Origin: Mytilus galloprovincialis
Lineage: Eukaryota > Mollusca > Bivalvia > Mytilida > Mytilidae
Reading direction: 5' to 3'
DNA length: 64,000 bases
NCBI RefSeq assembly: GCF_965363235.1
Contig: NC_134848.1
Location: forward strand, 64,174,681 to 64,238,680
Position numbers and translations under genes: made by a program. Under the pieces are notes generated by a model, which saw only the letters and a program-made list of their open reading frames with translations, made no database searches and was not told where the DNA came from. Positions within the stretch are counted from its first letter, which is position 1. Each line of letters starts with the position of its first letter. Positions 46,401 through 53,609 of this stretch are shown piece by piece.

Positions 46401-46597
46401 ATTCATTTGATGACAATAAAACAATCGAAAATCAAGTAAATTCCGATCAAATACGGAATTACAAATTTGTGTATGCCAATATATTTACTAAAATACTAAA
46501 ATAAATAAAAAATAGCTGATTACGCATATTGCCAATCACGTAGCATGTAGTGTTCTGTTTATTACTTTGGTTACATATTTACCTTGAAGGGAAACAT
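40228..46597 (-). CDS. Type II membrane C-type lectin gene, possibly inactive
   Basis: Six exons are supported: 46,597-46,583, 46,395-46,113, 45,274-45,080, 44,446-44,358, 41,997-41,901 and 40,445-40,228. Splice sites follow GT-AG and phases match (0,1,1,0,1); the joined length is 299 codons with the stop. The product would have a cytoplasmic N-terminus of about 30 residues, a membrane segment (YLVFLIAGLTVTVSLCVYAC), an acidic stretch, a Met-rich stalk ending in CPDPVVCPSPVS, and one C-type lectin domain of about 130 residues. Calcium-site motifs read QPN (in place of EPN or QPD) and WND. Such proteins bind sugars or microbes at the cell surface. A TGA at 40,440-40,438 replaces the conserved Trp of the FWIG motif, so this copy is a pseudogene, a null allele or a sequence error. 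Possible extra stalk exons are listed separately. Confidence 0.75.
40745..41215 (+). repeat. Dispersed repeat in the lectin intron
   Basis: It is a diverged copy of 34,245-34,760, in the same orientation: AATGTGTCGTAGACTTTGTC, TTTATTTCAGGGTGC, TCTCAAAAGGGTGAGCAGAT and CATCATAAAAGAGTTAAA. It is on the opposite strand to the host gene. Confidence 0.6.
41250..41400 (+). repeat. Short mussel repeat in the lectin intron
   Basis: GTATGACGTGTTTCAGCTTT, TGATTTTGCCATTTGATAAA and GGACTTTCTGTTTTGAACTC form a phrase I know from other Mytilus intergenic sequence. The 91-codon plus frame that follows (41,383-41,658) has no recognisable family. Confidence 0.55.
41901..41997 (-). CDS. Lectin gene exon: middle of the lectin domain
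   Basis: The acceptor ATATTTTTCAG is strong; the proposed donor AGAA|GTAGTT is weaker. Phase runs 0 to 1 over 97 nt. It encodes SSCQAMGGRLAELETIEELN, the helix with the conserved Cys and the GGRLAEL signature, then AVKSVASVQNN. Confidence 0.8.
42035..42270 (+). repeat. 'CCTGAACCAAGTCAGGAAAA' repeat in the lectin intron
   Basis: CCTGAACCAAGTCAGAAAAA, GTGTGAGTTGCATTGTCGTT, CTTATATTTGATGTGTTTCC and GCGGTATACTACTGTTGCCC. It is a near complete plus-orientation member. Confidence 0.75.
42480..43555 (+). mobile_element. 5'-truncated Penelope-like copy in the lectin intron
   Basis: The coding homology starts near GGAGGGACAAATCCTACTTT and runs to the TAA at 43,240. The 3' tail to about 43,555 matches 11,220-11,520. 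It lies antisense in the large intron between the two first lectin-domain exons. It is truncated at the 5' end, as is usual for retroelements that copy from the 3' end. Confidence 0.85.
42572..43240 (+). pseudogene. Penelope-like reverse transcriptase, C-terminal part
   Basis: About 222 codons are open. They contain FGGRVFQQTVSIPMGTNCAP (polymerase motif before the active site), RYIDDVPSLNNSKF with the catalytic YIDD, ELEIKDTTDTVKSASYLDLH, KLYDKRDDFSFPIVNFPF, APAYGVYISQLIRYSRSCIS and a C-terminal LRKFYGRHHELVDRYG. The part before this is frameshifted near 42,560 and the nuclease domain is absent, so it cannot work alone. It is much less decayed than the copy at 11.2-14.0 kb. Confidence 0.88.
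43556..44357 (-). other. Lectin intron remainder
   Basis: AT-rich intron sequence without a recognised repeat. Confidence 0.5.
44358..44446 (-). CDS. Lectin gene exon: start of the lectin domain
   Basis: The acceptor is GATTATTTCAG and the donor CAG|GTCTGT; phase runs 1 to 0 over 89 nt. It encodes PTCEFGWTLRGTRCYFFSGG and QLSWTAAQ, the classic start of a C-type lectin domain: a Cys pair and the W-x-x-A helix start. Confidence 0.85.
44820..45079 (-). repeat. Tandem stalk units with candidate 39-nt microexons
   Basis: The end of exon 3 plus the first 12 nt of its intron recur three times. Units read GTATGTATTATGAACTGCAG, a TATCACC stretch, a CTACAG-type acceptor, then 39 nt. Candidate exons are 45,038-45,000 (VCPSPVACLSPVS), 44,947-44,909 (VCPSPVKCSSQV then TAA) and a fourth decayed unit from 44,867 without a donor. 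Candidate introns are 45,079-45,039 (41 nt), 44,999-44,948 (52 nt, with a TA insertion) and 44,908-44,868 (41 nt). All start GTATGT and end in CAG. Each 39-nt unit is phase 1 to 1, so adding the first would lengthen the stalk by 13 residues in frame. Confidence 0.75.
45080..45274 (-). CDS. Lectin gene exon 3 (stalk)
   Basis: The acceptor TTATCTTTTTCAG has a good pyrimidine tract and the donor is CAG|GTATGT; phase is 1 to 1 over 195 nt. It encodes CLAVGALLGLSVPI, a Met-rich stretch (SMMSVGQMMAMNVMNAMSSM) and a Cys-Pro end (TVCPDPVVCPSPVS). The paired Cys could bridge stalks in a dimer; that is inference. Its last about 70 bp are repeated downstream. Confidence 0.75.
45340..46110 (-). other. 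Lectin intron 2 with a GACGGACG simple repeat
   Basis: It contains a degenerate run at 45,475-45,535 (ACAGACGGACGAACGAACAG, then ACGGACAG) that is common in bivalve introns, with ACCTGAAGTGGCACAG before it. No exon was recognised. Confidence 0.55.
46113..46395 (-). CDS. Lectin gene exon 2 (membrane segment)
   Basis: The acceptor is GAATTATAG and the donor GAG|GTAAGT; phase runs 0 to 1 over 283 nt. It encodes a basic-flanked hydrophobic segment of about 24 residues (from TYLVFLIAGL to VYACFQVV), then a Pro, Asn and Asp-rich stretch (FDLNNEPFDIDDDN). Positive residues before the segment and a long C-terminal part argue for type II topology. There is no ATG inside, so an upstream start exon is needed. 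Confidence 0.7.
46583..46597 (-). CDS. Lectin gene exon 1 (start codon)
   Basis: ATGTTTCCCTTCAAG followed by GTAAAT gives five codons (MFPFK) ending in phase 0, which fits the phase-0 start of the next exon. An overlapping ATG upstream in another frame (MTRNGSRF) would end in phase 1 and not match. It is short, so it remains a prediction. Confidence 0.5.
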
Positions 46598-46599
46598 GT

Positions 46600-48905
46600 T
46601 TTCTAAAACGTGATCCGTTTCTTGTCATAATTTTATATATATGGTTCACAGGGCTGTTGAATTCAACATGATGATTGCTTGGTTATAGAACAGAACAGTA
46701 TTCTAAACGTTTATAAACAAAATTCTTTTCCTTAAATAGTTCATTTTCAATTTTCATTTCATAGAAATAGGATTCCTCTAAAAGAAAAATCAGTTGAAAA
46801 AAAGGAGAGTGTAGACGGTGTTTGACCTAGGTTGATTATTTAAGATAAGATGCATGCACAAATCATGATAGCTACAACGTTTGAAGTTATAATGTTCAAT
46901 TTGTTACTTTTCACATTTCAGTGGCATCGAACCCCCAAGAAAATAACGTGTGTCATTTCTACAAATACTTTCCAGTTATATGATGATGCGACTAACGTTT
47001 TGGTTACATTTTTTTTTCAATTTCTCAACTCTTTTTAAGTAAAAGCGATAAGAAGTGAATGCCGAAATGTAGATCATGATCTTGATCTTTGACCTTGACC
47101 TCATTTTCATAAGGACTGACGGACCTCAAATAAAAAGAATCAAGGTTTATAAGCCTCAGGGTTTATGAGTTACAAAAGCATAACAACAAATTTAATTAGT
47201 AAAAATTGAAGGTATTTCCATCATTGATAAGAAGCTACTTGCGGTTTATATAAGTTACTATTGGCGTCGAATGATTGGTTCTTCATAATGATTAAAATAT
47301 ATATATATATATGTTTTCTATATACATTGTCTGAAACAAAAAAAGATAAATTTCTACCTCCTGTTTAGAAAATATCAGTTCGGGTCTCATATAATAGTTT
47401 TATTCATATAAAGTCTTAAAATATATGGTTTTACTATACTTTTGCCTAAAAAGGAGGTAGTTTGCAATCCCGGTTTAAAAAATTCCACTGCCGGTCAAAA
47501 ATATTCGGTTGATGTATGCCTGTTAGGAAAATATATGGTTTCTGCATATATTTCCATGAAAAAAGTACACAAATACTACTTCCTGTTTATTCAATGTCAC
47601 TTCTGGTTGACATTTTTCAGTGCCGTATGTCATTCAACATGTTGCAACCAACTTTATGGCTTTATTATAAACCAATTTGAAGTTATAATCAATTAACCTT
47701 AAATTAAACATTGCAAGGATGATAACTCATAAAAGACGTCATTGGATCGTTTTAGACCAATGTATCATATTTTTTAATCAAAATACAGCAAGCATTTTGA
47801 ACTAGCTCCTTTATAAAGATTTTTTAATCTGTCATAGAAAATGCAAAACACAAGACAAAGTCCAAATTGGGAACATGATGTTGACCTTTTACCTTGAACT
47901 TATTTTCTTTGTGCGGACCCAAAAACCTCACATACAAAAGAATATAGGTGTATATGGCTAACGGGATATGAGTTACAAAACATAACGACAAATTTATTTG
48001 ATAAAGGTAGATAACTCCTAGAAGATATAGCTGGATCGCTTTGATCCAATTCAGCCAAACATCCACGAGGAGTAGAACAAAAGGGAAAAAAAAAAACCAC
48101 AATATTTTGTTGTTATCACTTTTTGTTACGGAGGAGACAGTCTTCGCCTAAACAGGTTGGTTTCCAAATTCTATAGATTCATAAGTTTTTAATAGACGCA
48201 TAAATCACTTTATTTTTCTGACCAAAACACGTGGACTTCAAAATATAAACATATGGTTGTATTCCCAATGAGACACATATCCAAAAGGGACCAAATGTCG
48301 AAAGCAACTAGAGGCATTCAACAGTGGGCAAAACCCGTACTTTTAGTTTAGCTACAAAATGCCAAAAATTATTGAATAACAAAATGTAAAGGAAATTAAC
48401 CAAATAAATCAAGTGCCTTATTAATGTACATAACAATAAATGGAAAAGAAATATTCAAGACAGCAAACAACGACAACCACAACAATTTTAAAAGATGTGA
48501 TTATAGTGGAAAATTAAAAACCTTTTTGACATTTTATAATCAACATTAACATTACTTTTATGAATACTATCGTCATGTTTAAAAATCAACAGCCCTTTTT
48601 AATAATAAGACTTCAGATGAGTTGAAATATAGTATAAGTAAAATCATCAAAGTACTTCTTAACTGACATTATGTTTCAATTAAATATAAAAAAGCGAAAT
48701 TAGTAAAATGATGTATCATAAAGGCGTAATAACATTAAAGATTTCTGAGGTTTGTATTGCGATTGTGGTGTTCACATATATGATTTTTTATTTATTTCTT
48801 TTTAACATTATAAGTAGATATTTCGGGTATACAAAATTATTTGGAATATTGCACGAGAATTTTATTGAAATATAGATGTGCTGCAAACTGTTCACTTAAG
48901 GATCT
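46600..48905. other. Intergenic region with GACCTTGACC-type repeats
   Basis: The stretch 46,600-46,850 is the presumed promoter and 5' leader side of the lectin gene; no clear TATA box or other element stands out. CTTTGACCTTGACCTCATTT at 47,087 and CCTTTTACCTTGAACTTATT at 47,884, each followed by ACGGACC or GCGGACC, CATATACAAAAG or CAAATAAAAAG, and ATGAGTTACAAA, are two copies of one dispersed repeat (47,040-47,240 and 47,690-48,100). An AT microsatellite is at 47,297-47,313. Open frames here overlap repeats and are not supported. Confidence 0.5.
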
Positions 48906-48911
48906 ACTTAG

Positions 48912-49295
48912 TTGATCAAAGGTAAAAATTTTCAAATCAAAAATTTAAAATTGATACTTAAAGCTGGAAGAGTATTAGTTAATGATCAAAATAAGCTAAA
49001 AAAAAATGATAGGCAATGTAGTTCCGTTTTGAGATATTTGATTAATAAAATATGGAGAGAAAAGGCTGACTCGGACTTTACCTTATATTTACATTGTTAT
49101 CTTTTGGGTCTCAAATTAATAAAAAAAGAAAATCAAGAAACCTTGTACCGTATGGAAAAACCCAAAGGAGTCGGAACATTTGACACTTATTCCAAAACCT
49201 CAACTAAGTACATCCTTAAGTTTCGTTTGACTACAAATCACCCCTGGCAAACTGATAGTTCTGTCGTTCACCTTTGCTATAGTCACAACCAGTAA
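48912..49295 (+). CDS. Unrecognised 127-codon open frame
   Basis: The frame contains LRYLINKIWREKADSDFTLY and YRMEKPKGVGTFDTYSKTS, with mixed polar composition that looks somewhat more protein-like than its neighbours. I do not recognise a family. There is no clear splice acceptor before it, no partner exon and no promoter, and the codons are as AT-rich as the surrounding DNA. It could be a chance frame, a lone exon, or a remnant of a mobile element. Confidence 0.2.
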   Translation: MIKGKNFQIKNLKLILKAGRVLVNDQNKLKKNDRQCSSVLRYLINKIWREKADSDFTLYLHCYLLGLKLIKKENQETLYRMEKPKGVGTFDTYSKTSTKYILKFRLTTNHPWQTDSSVVHLCYSHNQ

Positions 49296-50118
49296 TATAA
49301 GTATGATTAACGATCATTTATGAACATTTGTTCATTACAATTATAAAATGCTTTTATTAATTTAGATATCGTTTAGCGGGTTATTTTCGTAGGTGTAAAA
49401 TTTCGCGATTTTCATTTAATAAGGTATACGAAATATTTTGGCGGTTTTTATTTGGCCGATTCAAAACTTTTATCAATACCTTTGCATGTGCTATTTTAAA
49501 TTGCCAGAATTGATTTTGGCAATTTTGTTCTATACGCGAAAAAAAAAATCGAAAATGTGCACCCCGCGAAAATAACACGCTATATGGTATGCTGAATAAT
49601 GAATTATTCTTACCTTTCATCCTCTTTGCATAACACGTCTGAAACCAGGTAAGTCTGTTTGCCTTATTATATGTTAAAAGCTTACCCTTAGGATGATATC
49701 TTATTTTCGTAAAATATAACTCCGCTTCCTACCAGATGTCTACGTCGGTAAAAACATGTCTTTTGACCTCAATATTGAGCTTGCTAATTTTAGAAATGAC
49801 ACAGTAGTTCTAACCTTCATTTGAATTTCTCTCTTTTGTAATGTGCGGTGTTCTTAACAGTTAACGTAATGTGTAATGCAAATAAATCTTTATCGAACAA
49901 AATCCAAATCCAAATCCAAATTGTATCTCTTAAAACATCAATATTGTTATTTTGATATATTTGACGCTAAACAAATAATTGATTGATTGTTTGATTGGTG
50001 TTATCGCTACTTAAATCACTATTGGCTTACTTGTGACTGTCTATTTTCATTACTGGAGGAAGCCAGACTACCTTGAGAGAACTACCAACCTTCGGTAAGA
50101 ACTCTCATACTCAAAGTC
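49296..50118. other. Gene-free AT-rich interval
   Basis: A 25-nt segment at 49,619-49,643 is flanked by acceptor-like and donor-like bases on the minus strand but fits no neighbouring exon phase. CAAATCCAAATCCAAATTG near 49,900 is a small direct repeat. Confidence 0.4.
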
Positions 50119-50301
50119 AATTAGCCGTTTCAGAATCTAAAGAATCATGGGTAATTTCATTGTTCGTACCCCAAAATGAAAATAACGCCACGTCATTGGT
50201 TAAATTTCCATTGTTTATGACATATTTAACCAATCAGGACGTTGTGGTGTACACTTTTGAAAATATTACCCAGGATGCATTAGATTCTGAAACGGCGAAT
50301 T
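50119..50301. mobile_element. Second copy of the 184-bp inverted-repeat element
   Basis: The ends AATTAGCCGTTTCAGAATCT and, reversed, AATTCGCCGTTTCAGAATCT match the element at 40,046-40,229 in opposite orientation, with the interior (GTACACCACAACGTCCTGAT reversed) also conserved. A 76-codon frame crosses it by chance. Confidence 0.85.
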
Positions 50302-50604
50302 AAGATTGTAGTATAATGTGTTTGAACTCAGAACCTCAGTGTTGACAGTTTGTGATACAGATTATTTAGTTAAACTACTTCGACAATCGGGGCCTTCCAA
50401 ACAAAACATTTCATGTAGAATCTTTTTAGAAAAGAAAATAATTGTTTTCCGCACTTTGAAATAGTTTGATTTGGTTGACATAATTAGAAATGAATACCCA
50501 CATGACAATTTTAAAGTAGAAGCTTTATCGCCTTCCGATTGTCTGTCATTTGTTCGTACGAATGTTCGTTTTACAAATATGTTACGTCACGCATTTCTTT
50601 ATTA

Positions 50605-50860
50605 TCTATTTGCTTAATAGGTTGCTGGTCTAAGGAAATAAGTTGTCTTTCAATATCTATTTAATATCAGATGAATGCAAGAATTGTTTTTTTTGTATTT
50701 ACACAAAAACTTTACAAATGTCGTGCGTCTATTTTCTTAATAGGTTGACGGTCTCAGGAAATAAGTTGTCTCTCAATATATATTCAATATCAGATGAATG
50801 CAAGAAAAATATAATTTGTTTTATATATTTCAATAATACTTTACAAATTTCGTACGTCTG
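50605..50860 (+). repeat. Tandem duplication of a 122-bp unit
   Basis: Both units run from TCTATTT(G/T)CTTAATAGGTTG through GGAAATAAGTTGTC and ATATCAGATGAATGCAAGAA to TTTACAAAT(G/T)TCGT(G/A)CGTCT. They are about 85-90 percent alike by eye. The 72-codon frame over them repeats the same peptide and is not supported as a gene. Confidence 0.8.
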
Positions 50861-51666
50861 AAGTTCGTTTTTATATTGGTCTCATCATAAACGCTCAGTT
50901 GAATTTGTCTCATCAATGGGAAAAAGTGACTTTTCCAGCAAAAATATTTATCTTTATTTTCAGACTAAGGTCTTGTTTATATACTGAGATAAAAGTAGAA
51001 AACAAAGGTTATGGGGTATCAATCCATGACAAAAGAAACAACATACACACCTAAAAACAAACAAATAGCAAAGGAATAGCGCCTTTATTGATATTCTTCA
51101 TCTCAAAATCCAACACAGATATAACAAAAACCTCCCACTTCACTGCAAGTTTAAGACGGTCCTTAGCACTGGCTTGAACAGAATGTTTTGCAAAAATGAT
51201 TTTGATAGATCTTTTCAAATTATAGCTTATTGCTTTTCTATTTTTATACCCAGATATTGTAGGAAAGTGATTGATGTAATTAAACAGGAACTTAGTACCA
51301 CTTTCCGTTTCACCAGGTATATTTTATCATGCGGGTCTGTAATTATATAGGTGAAGCATGTGTGTATAGAGGAAGCGATTACAAATATAGACAGGTATAT
51401 GTGAATGATTGTACAACCCATGGCCATCAAATATGAACGAAGACAACTACAGGCTAACATAAGATATGTTACAGCCTTTACAAAATTTAAATGACTTTTT
51501 ATCGATGGAAGGCAATAGACTATTTTTACATATTTTTTATTCATGAGTTTACATTTTTTCGACAGGTTACTTACTCTGTGGTACTACATCCTGGTACTTG
51601 TTCAGTAAGAGCAGCGTAAAGAAGATTTCTATCGGTACATATTTAGGAGGAAGATATCTGTTTCAG
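50861..51666. other. Gene-free interval
   Basis: A minus-strand 105-codon frame (51,544-51,227) is hydrophobic and Cys-containing (for example LMLACSCLRSYLMAMGC), but it has no splice support or family. I leave it uncalled. Confidence 0.35.
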
Positions 51667-51940
51667 CCCCCCAGGCCCCCTCTGGATCCGCCTATGGGTG
51701 TACATTGGTAAAGACTTAACTTGATAAGATAAGTTAAAAATAATTTACCAACTGATTAAATGGTGTTTTAAATGCTGTAAAAGACTGTGGTCATATGCAA
51801 AAAATCTTTATAGCTATATTTCAATTATGGACGTTACACGTCTTGTAATTGGCCGAAAGTTTTTGTTAATCAGTTTATAGACATATTTATATCATTTTAC
51901 CGAGACGTCAACAACTTTTTTTCTCACAATTTACAATAAA
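51667..51940 (+). repeat. 265-bp direct duplication, left copy
   Basis: From CCCCCCAGGCCCCCTCTGGA through GTACATTGGTAAAGACTTAA, AAAGACTGTGGTCATATGCA and TGGACGTTACACGTCTTGTA to CGTCAACAACTTTTTTTCT it matches 52,606-52,873 with only a few differences. Confidence 0.9.
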
Positions 51941-52458
51941 ATAGAACTTTTTATTGGATTTACTTTTTTCTCATATTCTATCTTTAAATTATATGGTAGT
52001 TTTCTTTTCATCACACAAAATTGTTTTTTTTTTCATGCATAATCTATACAAAATCTGACAATCTTCCACTACGCGTAGCATAAAAAAAAAGTTTGACCCA
52101 TATTTGTTATTACCTGTATATTTTGGAGAAAGGATTGATACATGTATGAAATAGATTTGGACAAATTATTAAAACAATTTAAGGATTTACATTTAGACAC
52201 ACCACCTACCTTATAATTAAAGCGTTAAAACTCAGTGGTGATGATAGATAAAACTTTGTATTTTTATAAATAAAACATTCAATAAAATAATTTCAGGAAT
52301 AATTAGAAAATTTCTTTCAATTTTAAGTGTATCTGCTACGAAGAAAATATTAAACGGGATGGATTTTTTTCACAAAGCGCTTTTATGACCATCATATAAT
52401 TCGTTGTTGTAGACAAATAAGGTTAGTTTTTTGCACGCGGACGACTTTGGTGACTCAG

Positions 52459-52635
52459 TGGCGGATCTAGAACTTTTCCTAAGGGGGGAGGGGGGGGGTG
52501 GGGCGCTGACTGACCTAAGGGGGAGCTCGCTCCAGTCATGCTTCAATGATTCCCTATATAATCAACCAAATTTTTCCCACGAAAGGGGGGGCCCGCCCCC
52601 CCCCCCCCCCCAGGCCCCCTCTGGATCCGCCTATG
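52459..52635. mobile_element. GC-rich short element with GGCGGATC ends
   Basis: The left end (GTGGCGGATCTAGAACTTTT) and the right end, reversed (CATAGGCGGATCCAGAGGGG), form inverted repeats. The interior is G-rich then C-rich, with 16 C in a row at 52,596-52,611. This end sequence is a familiar dispersed motif in invertebrate genomes. The right end alone is also present at 51,667-51,704. Confidence 0.65.
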
Positions 52636-52873
52636 GATGTACATTGGTAAAGACTTAACTTGATAAGATAAGTTAAAAATAATTTACCAACTGATTAAAT
52701 GGTGTTTTAAATGCTGTAAAAGACTGTGGTCATATGCAAAAAATCTTTATAGCTATATTTCAATTATGGACGTTACACGTCTTGTAATTGGCCGAAAGTT
52801 TTTGTTAATCAGTTTATAGACATATTTATATCATTTTACCGTGACGTCAACAACTTTTTTTCTTACAATTTTG
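52606..52873 (+). repeat. 265-bp direct duplication, right copy
   Basis: Nearly identical to 51,667-51,940; differences include GGATGTACATT for GGGTGTACATT and ACCGTGACGTC for ACCGAGACGTC. The intervening unique sequence is about 660 bp. Confidence 0.9.
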
Positions 52874-52931
52874 CCCCTTAAAAATGGTTTTTAAAGAACG
52901 CGCTAGGCTGCATATTAAGTGGGTATCAAAT

Positions 52932-52985
52932 TTTGTTATTTCTTCATAGGCAGAAGAAGAAATTATAGTAATTCCTTAAAGAACG
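52932..52985 (-). repeat. Half of an inverted-repeat element
   Basis: AATTTTGTTATTTCTTCATA, then GGCAGAAGAAGAAATTATAG and TAATTCCTTAA, is a diverged single arm of the fold-back element at 54,503-54,648. Confidence 0.6.
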
Positions 52986-53223
52986 CCAATTCACGATCTC
53001 ATGATTTAAAAAATATATATATATATTCATGCATATTACTGCTTAAAAACTGCATATTTATCGTTTATACTATAGGAAATGAATAAAATGAAATAACCAT
53101 AGATAACAGTACATATTTTGCTAGAATAAAAATAGATATAGTGAATATTATGTTTAACATGATTCCTTTATGAAACATATAAATAATGTGTTTAAGGAAG
53201 ATATACAGAAAATGTCATTGTTC

Positions 53224-53609
53224 TCATTTCGGTTTCCACCCCCCCCCCCCCCCTTGTATTTTTGTCACTTTTAAAAGTTGAAACTGTGTCAAACTAAAAG
53301 GTTCGTCTTTTAATTTTTCATCAGTCATGTCCATAAAAACATTGCCATCAATTTGTTTCTCAAAGCATATTTCAGCAAATCTATTAAGCTTAACACTTTG
53401 GAGTAGATTTTTAAGCATAATCATTGTCATTGAAATTATATCACTCTGTGGTCTTTTCGCAGTTTCTAATAAATGTTGGTTGTTACTGCGAGTGATGCCT
53501 TTTTCAATCATTTGGTCTGACATGCGGGATTCTATATCAGCGTATGCAATCCTTGAGTCACTATGTGGCCTTTTATATGCTCCAGTATTTCCTTTAGATA
53601 TGTTTATAA
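53224..53609 (-). CDS. SAM-domain gene, terminal exon
   Basis: The acceptor is TATTTATTTCAG; entry is phase 1, 386 nt to a TGA. It encodes a polar segment (KGNTGAYKRPHSD) and then a SAM-like domain of about 55 residues: IMLKNLLQSVKLNRFAEICF, EKQIDGNVFMDMTDEKLKDE and QFQLLKVTKI. SAM domains are protein-protein interaction modules. The conserved IDG and the T-DE-LK pattern fit the family; the first helix is short. After KIQ comes a run of 15 G (C on the plus strand, 53,239-53,253) and then WKPK and the stop, so the C-terminus depends on the length of that run. Confidence 0.75.

Noticed and set aside
49619..49643. 25-nt microexon candidate on the minus strand
   Set aside because: Both splice sites look good, but its length cannot connect in frame to the lectin membrane exon.
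50073..50303. 76-codon plus-strand frame with a protein-like end
   Set aside because: It lies almost wholly inside the inverted-repeat element that also occurs at 40,046-40,229, so the frame is a by-product of the element.
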